From Callaeas wilsoni (Eukaryota > Chordata > Aves > Passeriformes > Callaeidae): 64,000 bases of DNA. The translations under genes and the position numbers were made by a program. Below are positions 50,106-63,240 of the stretch, one piece after another (within the stretch, counting starts at the first letter, position 1; each line of letters begins with the position of its first letter). Under the pieces are notes generated by a model, which did no database searches, was not told the origin of the DNA, and saw only the letters and a program-made list of their open reading frames with translations. The stretch lies in contig VWPU01017427.1 of NCBI GenBank assembly GCA_013398955.1, forward strand, positions 21,511 to 85,510. Direction: 5' to 3'.

Positions 50106-52548
50106 AATTAAGAGCATTTCTGTGTGCCTGGAATTAATGATATAAAACACTGAGGACTGTTAACATTCTATAAAACAAACAGGAAACAATTTCAGGCTTT
50201 TTTCTAGGGCAGTGCAATAACAAAAGAAATAATTAGCAAGGAGGAAGTAGATCAGGAAAGTAATTAATGTTGTGCTGTGTATTACAATCACCTGATTTTC
50301 ATACAATGTCATCTTGGGAAAAGCCAATAGTTACCTGAGATTGCATGGTTTGCAAAGAAGGTAAGTTAATTTTTAAACTTTTTTTTATAAGAGTCACATG
50401 TTAAAGTCATACCACCAGGTGGGCGATGCTTGAACGGGCTGTGTTCCAAAACGTAAATTATATTAACACAGATTCAACACTGAGCTGACACAGCTACATG
50501 GTTACTAGATCAATGTTGATTTATTTTCAGCAGCTCAAGCCATGGCAGTAACAACTAATCAAAACCCAAAAAGTAGCTTTAGAATATGCACCTTATGGGA
50601 TCTCTAAAAGAGTTTTCTTAACTACTTCCTTTCCATCAACAAGCACCCAATATCTCTCAGTGCACATGCACTTAAAACTAATTCACCAAATTTGAACAAG
50701 GTATTTTTGGGTGATGCTCTGGGGTCTTATGTACTGCTTTAGCCAGTCTGATGTGTTACCTTAATTGATGAAGAAGGTGTAAGTTCCCTTCTGTAGCATA
50801 TGATACAGAATGATGCTCTGCAGAGGGACAGGGAACAAGGAGCAGACCACAATGTTTTGGATCACCACAGTCACATTGGACAGGCTGAATGCTGAAGGCT
50901 CCAAAGCATGATCCAAGAACAAAAGATCAGAGTAGACCTTTTTTTGTCAAATGTGGTGGAATCTATCTCTATTTATCCTTTAAACGTGGCTCAGGAGCAA
51001 CATACCCCTCAGAACAGCTCTCAAGCAGTCTAGCGTAACATCAAATACCCTCACCTCCTGATTCTGAGAAGCTTTTCCTCAGGTCCAGAGCATAACTCTC
51101 ACTCTCAAATGGTCATATACAGCTGTTCTAAAGAGACAGACAGATCAACCACTACTGACAGAATTTTCCTTTCAAAAAGTGGGTTACACAGCTATCGTAT
51201 ATGCAATGAGTATAAAAGCCATGTTATTTCTGCATCAGCTAGTGCTTGTTTGTGTGTATGTGAGAGAAGAAGTGATCCCTCACACTGCATTGAGAACACC
51301 AGCTTTGCTCTTATGGGGAAGACAAAGGGCTTGTCTTAGAAACTGTACTGGTCAAAGCCCAAACCTTCTGTGGAAATTTCTGTAGAAAAGTCTTCATTTT
51401 AGAACTTCTAGGTGGGAGATAGAAAAAAGTGGATTACTTCTAAGAGGACTTGAGAGCATCAATTCATCTTTGGAGTTGGCCTCCCCCCACTCCTGTGACA
51501 CTTGCAGGTAATCCAGCCTACTAATGGGGACTGAGAGCAGCTACTCAGTTGTTGTCCTCCCCAGAATTTGTTTCTCATCCTACCTCTTCTGGGACCAGGC
51601 TTCCTCACACTTCCCAGATCCCAAAGCTCGACTCAGCACTTCACTTTGGGGTAGATTTCTTGAGTAGGAACACAGCAAAACCCAGGATCAGTAAGTGATC
51701 AAGGAGTGTCCAGTCAAGTCCACGTAATTCAGCATCAAGAGCTGAACAACTGAGATCCTATTTGGTTATTACTGCCTTCACGCTTTTCTTTATTCATACC
51801 AAGCATCAGGCGCAGACTTAAGCACTAATCATTATTAAAGTTACATGCGGAGTTCAGGCAAAATCCCCATCACTTCCAAAGCTATACCTGAACATTTCTC
51901 ATCTCTTTGCTGTCTAACAACCTTTGATGGCTGACACATGCCAGACCAGGCAGCACTTTGTGATTAGTCTAGGCTCAGGAACCTTAGTCAGTCATGTCCT
52001 CACATATCTGATCCATCTGCTGCAAGCAATTAATCACATAAAACCTGCGTTCCTTCTGGATATTGCGAATCATCATCATCATCTCATCTATCAGCCATAT
52101 GGCCAATAGATTGCTGTTGACAAAGTTAATCTTTCTGCTTCTCAAGTCTGTACAGCTGAGATTTATTTGAGCTGGTGTTCTCTGTATCATGACACTTCTA
52201 GCTTGCTGTCCCAAGTCTTATGATCATGGATAATTCATTAATTTAATCTGCACAGCAAAATCATGAAACTCTACCACACTAGTAGAGTTCCTCACTACTC
52301 AAACTAGACAAATTTCCCATTTCTTAAGAACTTCTAGGTTTCAGCAAAAATAAAATTTTTGGGTTTGAAGTGTTCATCTCAAAGTAATATGCAGGATGGA
52401 GATGTAACCAAGAGGACTGTTCAGTAACAGTTTTAATGTTCATTCAAGACAGAATATGCAGAAAGTAGACATGAAAGTAAAGACTTGAAGGAGCAAATCC
52501 ATGAGATTGCTACTTCAAAATAAATTTAAACTTGTAGTACCAATGCCT
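50106..52548. other. Intergenic DNA
   Basis: No recognisable gene or repeat was seen. Confidence 0.4.
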
Positions 52549-52879
52549 TGTAGAGGTTGACCTGGAACAGAGGCTAGACAGAGTGAAAGGATAAAGGGTA
52601 GGGATTTATTGAAAGGCCAGCACAGGGTACACCTTGGGCAGTGCAGGAGTCTCTCAGAGACTACACCCAAGACAGGTGACAGTCACACGTTTTTCAGACA
52701 GATATAAGTTTTGTCTATTTGCATATCAGAGGTTAATTGTCCAATTACAGCTTCAGGCAGTGCAGTCCCATTCTCTCAGTTTGCTCCCCCCCAACTCACT
52801 TTTGTTTACATTTCTCGGGTCCTGAAACAATAAGGTGTCCTTGATTCTCAGGCCTAGAGAGGAATTGTTGTGTCTGACA
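52549..52879 (-). mobile_element. Solo LTR of an endogenous retrovirus, antisense
   Basis: The minus strand reads TGTCAGACACAACAATTCC at its start and ends CCTCTACA, giving TG...CA termini. An AATAAA lies at 52605..52610 (minus), near the downstream end as expected for an R/U5 border. The sequence around it (ataaatccctaccctttatc, tgtctagcctctgttccagg) looks like a known type of avian LTR. No internal viral sequence and no clear target-site duplication were seen, so the borders are approximate. Confidence 0.65.
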
Positions 52880-53019
52880 AAAATGGGAAAAGCAGTAGCT
52901 AACACTCTATATGGAGTTCAGAGTTACACACCAAAGAATTGCAGGATTACAAATATATGAAAATATAAAAGCTAAAATCCTAAGGCATCAGTATGAACAG
53001 TCTCAAGTTCCCTTGTTAC

Positions 53020-53115
53020 CCATGGCAGGAGTGTCCCTGTCCATGGCAGGAGGGTTGGAACTAGTTGATCTCTAAGGTCCCTTGCAACCCAGCCCATTCC
53101 ATGAGTCTGATTCTA
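53020..53115 (+). repeat. Short CR1 LINE 3' tail, sense
   Basis: 'gagggttggaactagttgat' followed by 'taaggtcccttgcaaccc' is the CR1 3' terminus. Confidence 0.8.
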
Positions 53116-54644
53116 CCCAAGCCACACATTCCTGTGAACTCCTTGTATCAGCACTACAGTATGCGTGGTAATGTTACAAGCCTGATGAAGGAAGAGGTCC
53201 CAGGAAGGATGAAGGAAGATTAACCTAGAAAAAAAAATCATCAGCTTAAAGTGACATGAAACCACAGACTCCAAGTAGGATTTGCATTGAGTTTGTAATG
53301 AGGCTATTCACGTGTGGAACTGAGTAACCTCCAACAACACACCATGCTGGAATCCTGACAAGCCCACGCGTTTCCACACGGCACGCAACTACATTAGAGG
53401 TGGTTTTATATTTCCACAGCTTATTCAAAACAATTAGGGCTCAGTGATGAGTCCTGCTAAGACACTTGTAAAAATACTGATGGAAAATTGGTTTCCTGAA
53501 TTTCATGCAACTGGATGAAGGAAAAAAAAAGAAAAAGGAGCACTTTCTAATGCATTTAAAGAGTTTGTGCATTAAAAAGGAGATCAACGCGTAGCAAGTC
53601 TCCTAGATGAACAGGCAGCTGTGTACATCTTAAGCTGACTGCATTCTCAAAGCGATCCTGTATGTTAAGAGAGAACCGTACATTGCTTGTTAGAAATCTA
53701 GAAAGGGCTCATACAAACTTTCTGATGGACTTTGTTAATAGAGAAATGAATCCACAGCACCTAGATCTCCTTCTTTGAAAGCATGCAGTAGTCAACATTA
53801 GAATTAAAATAATTTTATTTCAATGTACATGAAGAAATAAAATATAATTTTTTAAACTTAAAGAGATATATTGCTGGGCTGGCCCAATCACAAGTGTTCT
53901 CTACTACAAGGCAGCAAGACTGACTAGACCCACTTCACTGCTTTTTGGACCAACTGGATTCAAAGTACCACCTCAAAAGGTTCCTTCAGCACAAAGCAAA
54001 CTATTTTTTGAAAATGAAAAGAAAACTCATCAACTGTTCATCTAGCCAGGAATTTTACATTGTGTCCAAGGAAGATCTTGCTTGAAAATTCTGTCCATTA
54101 CTGAAGAACAGTACACAGTATGCGGCACTATATCTAAACTTAATGATCAAGATTTCTCCCAAATACTTTTCTCTATTCTACTCTCTTGTACAAAGCATCT
54201 GCTATAAAATCCACACGTTCACAACCACAGAATGATACAAACCCGTGAACAAGGCTGTTTTCAAACAAGCTTGTTGCTGCTATGTGCTATTACCTGCTGT
54301 ATCAGCTCTGACATGCAGCATTCGTAGATGGTAAAAGGGCATTTCTCTTGGCCATCTATTTCAGGATTTACAGAAGTTATGACTGTTTTTACAACTTATT
54401 ATGCAATGCAGTTAATTTACTCAATGGCATGATATGGCACCATAAGATAAGCAATTATTTGTTAAAAAGCACAATTTCTTTCCTAATAATTTTGTGGTGC
54501 TTTACTGATAATATAAGTAATAATAAATTTAAAAAGACAACTGGAAGAGGAACTGATAGAGAACAATCTTTTTTTTTTTAAAGTGTCTGTTACCTCCTTT
54601 AATAAAAACAGAAAAACCTTGTCAGATTCAATGAAAACAATAGG
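53116..54644. other. DNA downstream of TXNDC9, possibly part of its 3' UTR
   Basis: No gene was recognised. A minus-strand AATAAA at 53814..53819 could end a long TXNDC9 3' UTR, but this is a guess. Confidence 0.3.
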
Positions 54645-54940
54645 AAGTAGTTCCTCACACAGCACAGTTAAACTGTAGCCTCCTTGCCACATGATGTGGA
54701 TGCCTGGATACTATGAGGATTTAAAGAGATTTTTCTTCCATTATTTTAACCAGCAAATGCTCTCAGATGCGGCGTTCCCCCAGTCACAGATTGCTTAAAG
54801 TAGATTGTGGGAAAACACTGCTATCTGGTCACCCTGTTTTCATTCTTCCTTGGGCATCTCCTTTTAGCCACTGAGACTGGATCCTGGGCCAGAGGGACCT
54901 TTGGTCTGACTTCATACAGCTGTTGCTAAGTTACTTCAAA
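54645..54940 (+). repeat. Old CR1-like LINE 3' fragment, sense
   Basis: It includes 'aggaagtagttcctcacaca', 'ccttgccacatgatgtggat' and a final 'gggacctttggtctgacttc'. This pattern is typical of diverged CR1 3' ends found across birds and reptiles. It lies antisense to, and just downstream of, TXNDC9. Confidence 0.6.
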
Positions 54941-55219
54941 ACATTTCATAAACTTATACTTAAGACAAAGGGCTTAAGTTCATCATTTGCCATGTTGTCT
55001 AGTTAGAAGGACTAAGATTTTCAAATTACAAATGACTTCCAAAAGAGGAAAAAAAAATACTTAAGCTTTTTTCTGCTGTGATTCAGTTGTATAAAACTGT
55101 ATAGAAAAATGAGAATTATGTGCAGATGTAATGAAAAGCAGTAAGCTTTATAAAAAACATTCTTAGAAATGTACCACGCATAAACAAAAGATGATTTATA
55201 AATATATTTAGTGGCTCTT

Positions 55220-58200
55220 CTAGTCATCATCAGAATCTGAATCATATATCTTTCCTCTGATGGTCTTCTTATCCAGCTTCGTAAAGCTTGTTCCATATTT
55301 CTTTTGACTTTGAAAAGGTGGCTCCATCAAGTTTCCACTACAGGAAAAGGGCAAGACAAGTTGATTAAAACCATATTCACACAGACAGTAAGCCTCATCT
55401 CTAATGACCTGCTTCTCCAGAAAAACACAGTCTAAGAGAACACAATTCCTACTTCCTACAGCCACCCTAAGCAGTACTGTGGTGTTGCTAGCATAGCACA
55501 TCCTGGTCAAAATGGCCTGGATAACTGGAGTTAAGACAGGAGTGTGAAAGTAAACAGCACCTGTGAGTGGAGCTGTAGAGAAAAACTCTGAAAAGGCTTT
55601 TCCTGCAAACAGATCATGCTAGAGACAACCATCTGTCAGATTAAACTGTAACCAGGGAATTACAGAGAGGCTTTTCAAAACAGGTGAGGAGCCACCAGTA
55701 CAAAAGAAGCTAAGATGTTGTTAACAGGGCCTTTGGAGTCAAAACTGGAGTTTGCCAGAAGTCACCTTGTGCTATCTCTGCTTAGGCCAGACAGAGCAGC
55801 TTCCCCACAGGACTGCATTTCTCCTACAGGACTCTGGGGGAACTCACACCTCAGAGTGCCCCCATGATCCTGCAGGGGCTCTCTCAGCAGCATGTGCGTC
55901 CATGGGAATGGACCTGTGCTCCCTGCTGGGAACAGCAGGTTTTCACACAAAGCTGGAGCACCTGCTTCTCTTCCAGCAGGGTTGCACAAGAAGGGGAATC
56001 CCCTCCAGCTGCTCAGAAAAGGGTGTGCCCTGCTTTTGCTCACATGACCTGTGAGGGGTTTGCATCCAAGTGTTAGTGAGTGAGTGAGTAATTACAACAA
56101 TTACAACCTTCTGGAATTAGCTATAAAGGAGTGTTTAGAAATCTGTAGTTCTTTACAAAAATGTTAATACTATTTTGCTGGTATTAATCCTAAACATACA
56201 GTTCACTGACTGCTATTTAATTATATACGTCAATACACGACTTGAATCCTGATTTTGGGCAAATAATCTGATCTGAACAGTTTTTCCCCTAAATAAAGTA
56301 TATTCTTTTACTGACTGCTATCCCACGGGCTGAAGGAAAAGAACTATTGCTAAGCTCTGAGGAGGCCTATGCCCTTTTCAGGAACTCCAGAGAGTGGGAT
56401 GTTACTTTCAGAGCAGTTTGGAAATGTGGCTCGCCTTGCAAAGCCAGGGCCTGCACAAAATGAACAAAGAACAAAACTCCCCCACTCCACAAGGAGCTAA
56501 GAACAAATACACAATACTAGTAGAGTCAAGCAGATGTAAAATTATGCCACAAGCTAATGTACCAATGTTTAGCAAATTCAGTGGTGCTTGATACAACTCC
56601 AGTGAAGGATCTTTCCCATAAAAGGCTGCTGCTGTCTAGTATATGCATCCAAGCTGTCTCTGCATATTTGCTTGTTACTGAACCGGGAAATACCAGTCGT
56701 TTTAAAATTATAAATTCCAGTCATTTCACCTGAAGTTCAACAGCTACTAAGCCGAATTGAATAGTAGTTTCTTGGGCTTTAAGATACAATATTTCCTGCC
56801 AAAATGTTGCCTAATCAGACATTTAAATAAATTCAGGTAATGAAATTTAAAATTAAAATTAAAAAAGCACTAAAGATATTTTTAAAAAAAGAGAAAAATT
56901 AACCTAAAAAGATAGATGACATATGAGCCACATTGGAAAGGAAAGCAGAATTTTGGTAAATAATTCTCCTGTAAATTTAGGCTACTGTGGTGACAGATAT
57001 GTTCTACTGCCTTTTGTTCTGTAGTCTTTAACAAGGTATTTATGATGATTATATTGTACTGTTACTCAATTACACTTCTTCAAATTCTTTTCCATTTTCA
57101 GTATTTTTGTTGAAGAAAAATGTGTATTCATGTATGAAATATTGACTAAGATGCAGTTTAAGGATGACTTGCTGAGTTTTCTCTGAAGTGGATTAAAAAT
57201 GCTCAGACTTCACTGCATTGCAACTGTGACATGAAGCATGTATAGCTGCTATAGGATTACATGAGATGCACGACTCTGAAGCTGTATCAGAGGATCACTG
57301 CTACTCCATACACCTCCTGACAAGAACTGGGTTTATTTTTATTACTCTACAAAAAGGACAACTCAACACTCATTACAGTGTCGCAATACTTTGCCAAGGA
57401 GATTCTCTTCTTTCCCTCGATGAAGCACAGATTAACTAACTAAACTCTTAAATGTCTTTTTTAGCGTACAACACATTGAAGTAACAACCTTTCCGATTCT
57501 CCTGTCTGCAAACTCGTTCTCTTTGCACTTTTATTTTAGAAATAAAAGAATCATGAAACACTTACTTACCTGTAATTAATTACGTCTGCACAGCCTAATC
57601 TCCATTCTAAGGTTTCTGTAGTGAAGTCATCAGTGTTACCGAGGTCAGTAAAGCCCACGACATAGTCTTGTGTTTTTCCATCTTTTATTAGTGCTAGAGT
57701 GGGAATTACTTTGATGCGCAGTCTCTCGCACAAGAAAGGAGATTTTTCAGCATTTAATTTCAAGAATTTTGTCTCAATGTGCTTTTTTGCCAATACAGTC
57801 AAATGTTTGTCCATTATTTGGCACCTGTGGAAAAATTAACCCAAAATATATAAAGTGTTAGAATGAATAAGCTGAAGACTATGCATTGAGAGAAAGTTTA
57901 AAAGGAGCAGTAAAGAGCTAGTTCTATCATGTTAATACTCAGACATGACCCTTGTAGTAATTGAGAATTTAGTTTCAAGAGAAACTGTTTCAGAGGTAGC
58001 TGGATTTAATGACTAATAGAGGAACAGCCTGGAGCACCTCTACTGTACAATTATACCATCCCTTTCTCTAATTTCTTCCTAATTACTTTCCACACACTGA
58101 AAGCCTTGCTCTCATTTCTTGAGGCCTGCACTTACTGATGACATTTCTTTCTGACTTCTGTTGTTCCAGCTCTAGCTTCACTGCCTGTCAACTGGAAAAA

Positions 58201-61200
58201 TTTATACAAGATTTCTTCAGAGAAGTACTCTCAACCTGTTACACTGTTTTGGATTTTTGCAGTCACTAACTTCACAGCTGAGATGCAGTAACTCAGTGTA
58301 AGTGGAAAAAAAAGTTATTTGCACAGACTGCTTTGCACAGCAGTGCTAAAGGTAAAAATACTTTGCTTTCCCGTTGCCATGGAATAGGAATGAGCATATA
58401 TTTATTGTTTCTCAGCTATAGGACAGTGACATGAACTCCTCAAAATACTTGTCAGATCACAGAGATTTGTGGACTTGTCACCTGCAGCCTCAGCTTTCTG
58501 GATTGTCTTCTCTAAGCGGTTTGGCTTAGCTGCATGAACTCTGTGATGTGACTGTCCTTAAACTTGAGAGGAGAGCTGAACAGATCAAAAAGCTGGACTG
58601 GCAAAGATGAAAGCAACTTGATACGGCGGTTGGTAAACCCAACACACGAGCTTCAAGATGTTTGTCAGCATGACACATTTTACAAAGCACTTTCTTGAAA
58701 GTTCTTTCTCCTGTCTGAGCCTACAGACTTCGCTGATTCAAGAAACAAGAACTCAAACCTGTCCTAAGGTACGTTATTTGCAGTGACAGCCTTTCACCTT
58801 CTTGAGTAAAAGCTAGCCAAAGAGAACGGCTTTAAACACTTAGGAAATGTAGGACACAGATACCTCTCTGCAAAATCCAGCCTTGACCTCTTTCAGTTTC
58901 TCACATGGAGGCTGTTTCAGTTTATGTTCTATAAGCTAGGGAGAATATAACACCTTTGGGGGAAAAAAAACCCAATGAACCAAAACCAGAGCAACTGGCT
59001 CCTCCTTCAATAAACTACTCTACTTTGCAACTGCATTTTAGCAGAATACATTGAGAGAGACCCAGTGAGGAACAGCCTACAACCCAGAACTTCTGAAATT
59101 CTTCCAAGGAAGTGGGACATCGTAGTTTGGGTTCCTATTTTGAGTCAGCACATATTCTCACATCTAGGTGTCTCGCACTCTAAAAAGAGTAACAGAATCA
59201 CAAAGGCACAGGCACAAGGGAAAAGCAGCTGCAAATGATCCTTTCAAAGTAAAAAATTAAGTTCTCAAGATGCCTAGACAAGACTTTGGTTATATTTTTA
59301 TTTCTGTTTGGCAGAACCACCCGGAATACCTCTACCTGGAATAACCAAAGCCATCTTTTTGAAATGCTGCTCTTGTATGGTCTACATTTACAGACCTGGC
59401 TGCCTCAAACTAAATCAATATTGAAACATGGCAGTCTCTCACATACTGTCAAAGAGGTTATACATCTACGTTCTCATCAGCTCTGTAGCAGAGTATTGTT
59501 GTCAAATCATGTTTGGATTAACTGTAGTGGAAAAAATACATTAAAAAAAATCAAATGTCTTGAAAAATGACTGAGATTTATAATGAAGCAATGTGAATAC
59601 TTCTAAAAATGCCTGTTCACGTGTGGGAAATGAAAGAACAAAAAACCACATCTGTTTTTGTAGACCTCTTTAAACAAAAGGTTTCTTCAGCACAGCTTAT
59701 TTACTATACCTGAACGTTGTATCTCTATAGAAATGGCAAACCACATTTTTACTTTCTTTGACTTCTTGGAAAAAGTCTCTCTCGCTTGGGATTTCTCTAT
59801 ATTCTCCATGTCCTTTCGAAAGCCACTCCTTTTGGAAAACATAAAAGCAAATAATTAGTATGGAGGTTGTTAGACCATCTGTTGTGCAAACTCTACAGCT
59901 TTTAGAAATGGAAGAGGGGGCATGCAGTGAAAATCCATTTCATACATCAATGGAGAAACAAATTACTTCCTTTCCTTTAGTTTTATTTCAAAAATACACA
60001 GATAAGGCCACTTGGCTTATTTGGAAATACAAATCTTGTACAGAGCTACATAAATTTCTGCAATGCAGCCTCTGAGTAAGTCAAGACTAGTTCAAAGAAT
60101 ACAACAAAAACTCTCGGCATTTGAAAATTGCCAATCGACAGCTTGGGCTACTCTCCCTGAAATGTTTTTGTACACTCAAATAATTCTTATCTTAAACTTA
60201 GTCAAGTCATTACGTGGATTAAATAAATTTAATATTTTACCCTATGAAAAAAATCAGTGAGAAAAAAACCTACTAACTCACCTGCAATAGATGATATTTA
60301 CCTATCAAATATACGCTGAAGGGATCTTAACATGAACTAGGCTCACAGAAAACCATTCAGAAAACACATGTGCACCATTAGTCATAATATCAATGGAGAA
60401 ACAGAATGTAACAAGCTAAAATTTAGAGGTAACTTCAAAAACTGTCTGATTAATTGTGCAAATATAGTTTCCAAAGAGCTCATCTTCCATACTTTCGACA
60501 AACACACTTAGGGAAAAAACCCACAGCCTCAACATTACTAAAAGTTAATTGCAGTGTATTAAAACAAGTACAGACTAATCTTAATGATTAGAAGTAGTGC
60601 AGTATGACAAAATTTGACAAAAACCTTCATTTCCCAATGGGGGAAAAAATTTAGATAAATCATTCTTAATCTTGCAGTTTTGTCTTAGGAAGGTGAAGGA
60701 AAAAAAAAGGTTTCCAAGCAAACCAAAGATATCCTGTAAGCTAAATTAGGATAGAACAAAGAATCTCCTGAATATTGTAAACATTAAAAATTCATGCAAG
60801 TACGAGCATATGAAGAAGTCATCATGATGCAAATCAAGAACTCACTTATCCCTCAACAGTGATTATGCATTAATTCCCCTCTCCACAGATTTATTCTGGA
60901 ATAGTGTGACAGCACACTCCTCTTACTGAGCAGTATCCTACTTCACATTTGCATTTGAAAGTGTGTGAGAACAGTGACTTAAGACCAAATGACATGAAAA
61001 AGTTTTTGCATGAGATCTGACATGTTCACATCCAACGACACCTAAGTGTTACGACTTCTGAAAAAGTGAAACACTAGACTCAAATATAAACTGAACTTCT
61101 GAAGACAAGCAAATAGTGTGCCGCTTTCTTGACTTCCATGTTTACAGACTGGAAGCTGCTGGTGCTGCCTGTCCTCCAGCACCCCAGCCATGCCATGCCA

Positions 61201-62244
61201 TTTCACTGCATTCCCATTTCAAAGCCTGGCATTAGCTTTTAAGGATTCCATCACAGCCAGAGCATCTCCTTTCAGCCAAGTCACTTCTCCTCCAACACAA
61301 TCAATTTCTTGGTTAGGTTAGCTCAGATGGAATAAGCTAAGAAACCTACAGCTTCCCTACTTATAATTTAGGTCTTGCACCATATGTTACCAAAATTATG
61401 GTGTAAACTATTGTTCAAAAAGAGCTCCGAGGGAGCATAAAGATCATCTCATTTGACATGAGGGATCAGGTCCCAAGGGAGAATTTCCTTCCTATAAGAG
61501 GAAATGAACAGTCATACAAAGACAACATTTCACTGGCTTAGAAGGAGTGTGACAAATGATTCCAGCCTAGGAACAAGGAAAAATCCTGTTTCACCCTTCC
61601 ACAAAATACCTTAACAGGAGGGTATGTATCACTTACAGGCTGTAAATAACAATCCAGAAGCTTCAGAAGGAAGCTTCAGAAGAAAGACACTTCTGAAGGA
61701 GCCTAAAGCCTTACAATTAGGTTGCCTACAGGACTCCTGCTTCCAGACAGCAATGTTCAGTGAACATGGACACACTCAAAACTCTGTATGAGACCCATTT
61801 ATCCTATCTTTATTGTAACAATCACAGAGGTACTTCTCTCCTCCTGTTAAAAAACACAAAGGATGCACACACGGACAGACACTTGCATTCCTGGATAATA
61901 TAAAATTAAAAAGCACAGAAAGGAGGGAAAGAGGGAAAAAGCCACAAAACCAACTAAACAACTCCAAAACACTTAGTTCACATATACAATTTCCCAAACG
62001 TTTCCAAAAAGTCTGTTACACTCTACACATCAAAACTCTGTACTACAGAAATTACTTGTTTCTGCTGCTGGCTCTTTTTTAGGGCCTCAAGCCTCCTCTG
62101 TTTAAGGCGTTCCAATTCATCTTCATCCATTTGGTCCAGCTTCTGTATTTCAGCATCCAGATGTTCTTCCACAACCTTGGTTGACTGAAGTATTTCATTC
62201 TCCAGAACTTTTTGAAGGATATCAACAGAGGTATCAGCAGCCAT
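55220..62244 (-). CDS. TXNDC9: Thioredoxin domain-containing protein 9 (TXNDC9), four coding exons
   Basis: TXNDC9 is a phosducin-like co-chaperone that binds the cytosolic chaperonin CCT/TRiC and modulates folding of actin and tubulin. Coding exons in transcript order are 62056..62244, 59710..59828, 57570..57824 and 55220..55337. They total 681 nt, or 226 aa, exactly the human length, with matching phases. The acidic N-terminal helix ([23 protein letters not shown]) is followed by a thioredoxin-like domain ([53 protein letters not shown]). The usual redox CXXC is absent: the equivalent site near residue 104 reads CQIM. The tail ends YDSDSDDD. Introns total about 6.3 kb and hold no repeat I can name. 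The first exon appears to be noncoding, in the CpG island near 63.9 kb. Confidence 0.97.
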
Positions 62245-63240
62245 CTTTAGCTGGAAAGTGGTGTCTTCAGAGCTCTGGAAACAGTGATACAAGGAATTAA
62301 TATTTTTCACAAACAGTTAATTAAAACTGATCTCTCTTTGTTTGCAGTTCACACCATAGTAAAAGTGCCCTGCTATTTGAAGACAAGAGTAGTTAGCAGA
62401 TAGTTCTTTTCTTTACTGCAACCCACTTTGGATAACACTTTCATGATGAACACAGATGGCAAAGATACAAGTCAAGTCCTATTATTTCAGCCACAAAGGC
62501 AGCTACTAAAAGCACACAGGAACCTAAATCTGCTTGTTAATATAAAGAAGAAAAATTCACCAGTCCCAAAAGGACGCTCATCCTGAGCCAGATGTATCTA
62601 CTTTAATAAATATTCTGAAACAAGAAGATTCAGTTGGAAAGCTCCAAGCTGCTGGGAGGAGGTAGAAGATGCCTCAGAACAAGTCTAAGCAATGCTCAGT
62701 ATATAAGTTTGTGCCAGTAGTTTAAATGTAATTACTTTAAGCCCCTCAGGCACATTAACATATTTAAATCTAAATTAACACTCCTCTCCTCAGCTACAAG
62801 AAAGACTAGGTGCTCAACAGCAAATGCTTTAGGCCAATACACTGCTTTAATTAGTTGCAGAAAATTGCTATTGCAAACAGTACCCTATGGCAGCCAGCAA
62901 GAAGATTTAAAAGCCACTACCTAACTGCTGTGTGAAGAAACACAGCCGAAATAATTTTCTGTAAAGTTCTCCCTGCCCAAATACATCAAAAGACACAAAA
63001 CACTAGCCAGGGTGCACGAAGAGCTGTGACAACACAATCCACTGCTCTCCCCAATAAACTTACACTGCAGAAAATTATCAGTGACTGACAGTTTTGAAAC
63101 AGTGACAGTGCAGAGTCACCCTACTCAGACTCTCAACCTGCTGACCAAGGGTCTGACATGCTAAATTTGGGTCCCAGGGTACTCTTGGCTGTATTTCCAA
63201 GCGAGCAAACTGCCAGCGTCACTGGCTCTGTGAACACCTT
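62245..63240. other. TXNDC9 first intron
   Basis: There is no recognisable exon or repeat. It lies between the CpG island and the first coding exon, whose acceptor must be just right of 62,244. Confidence 0.4.
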
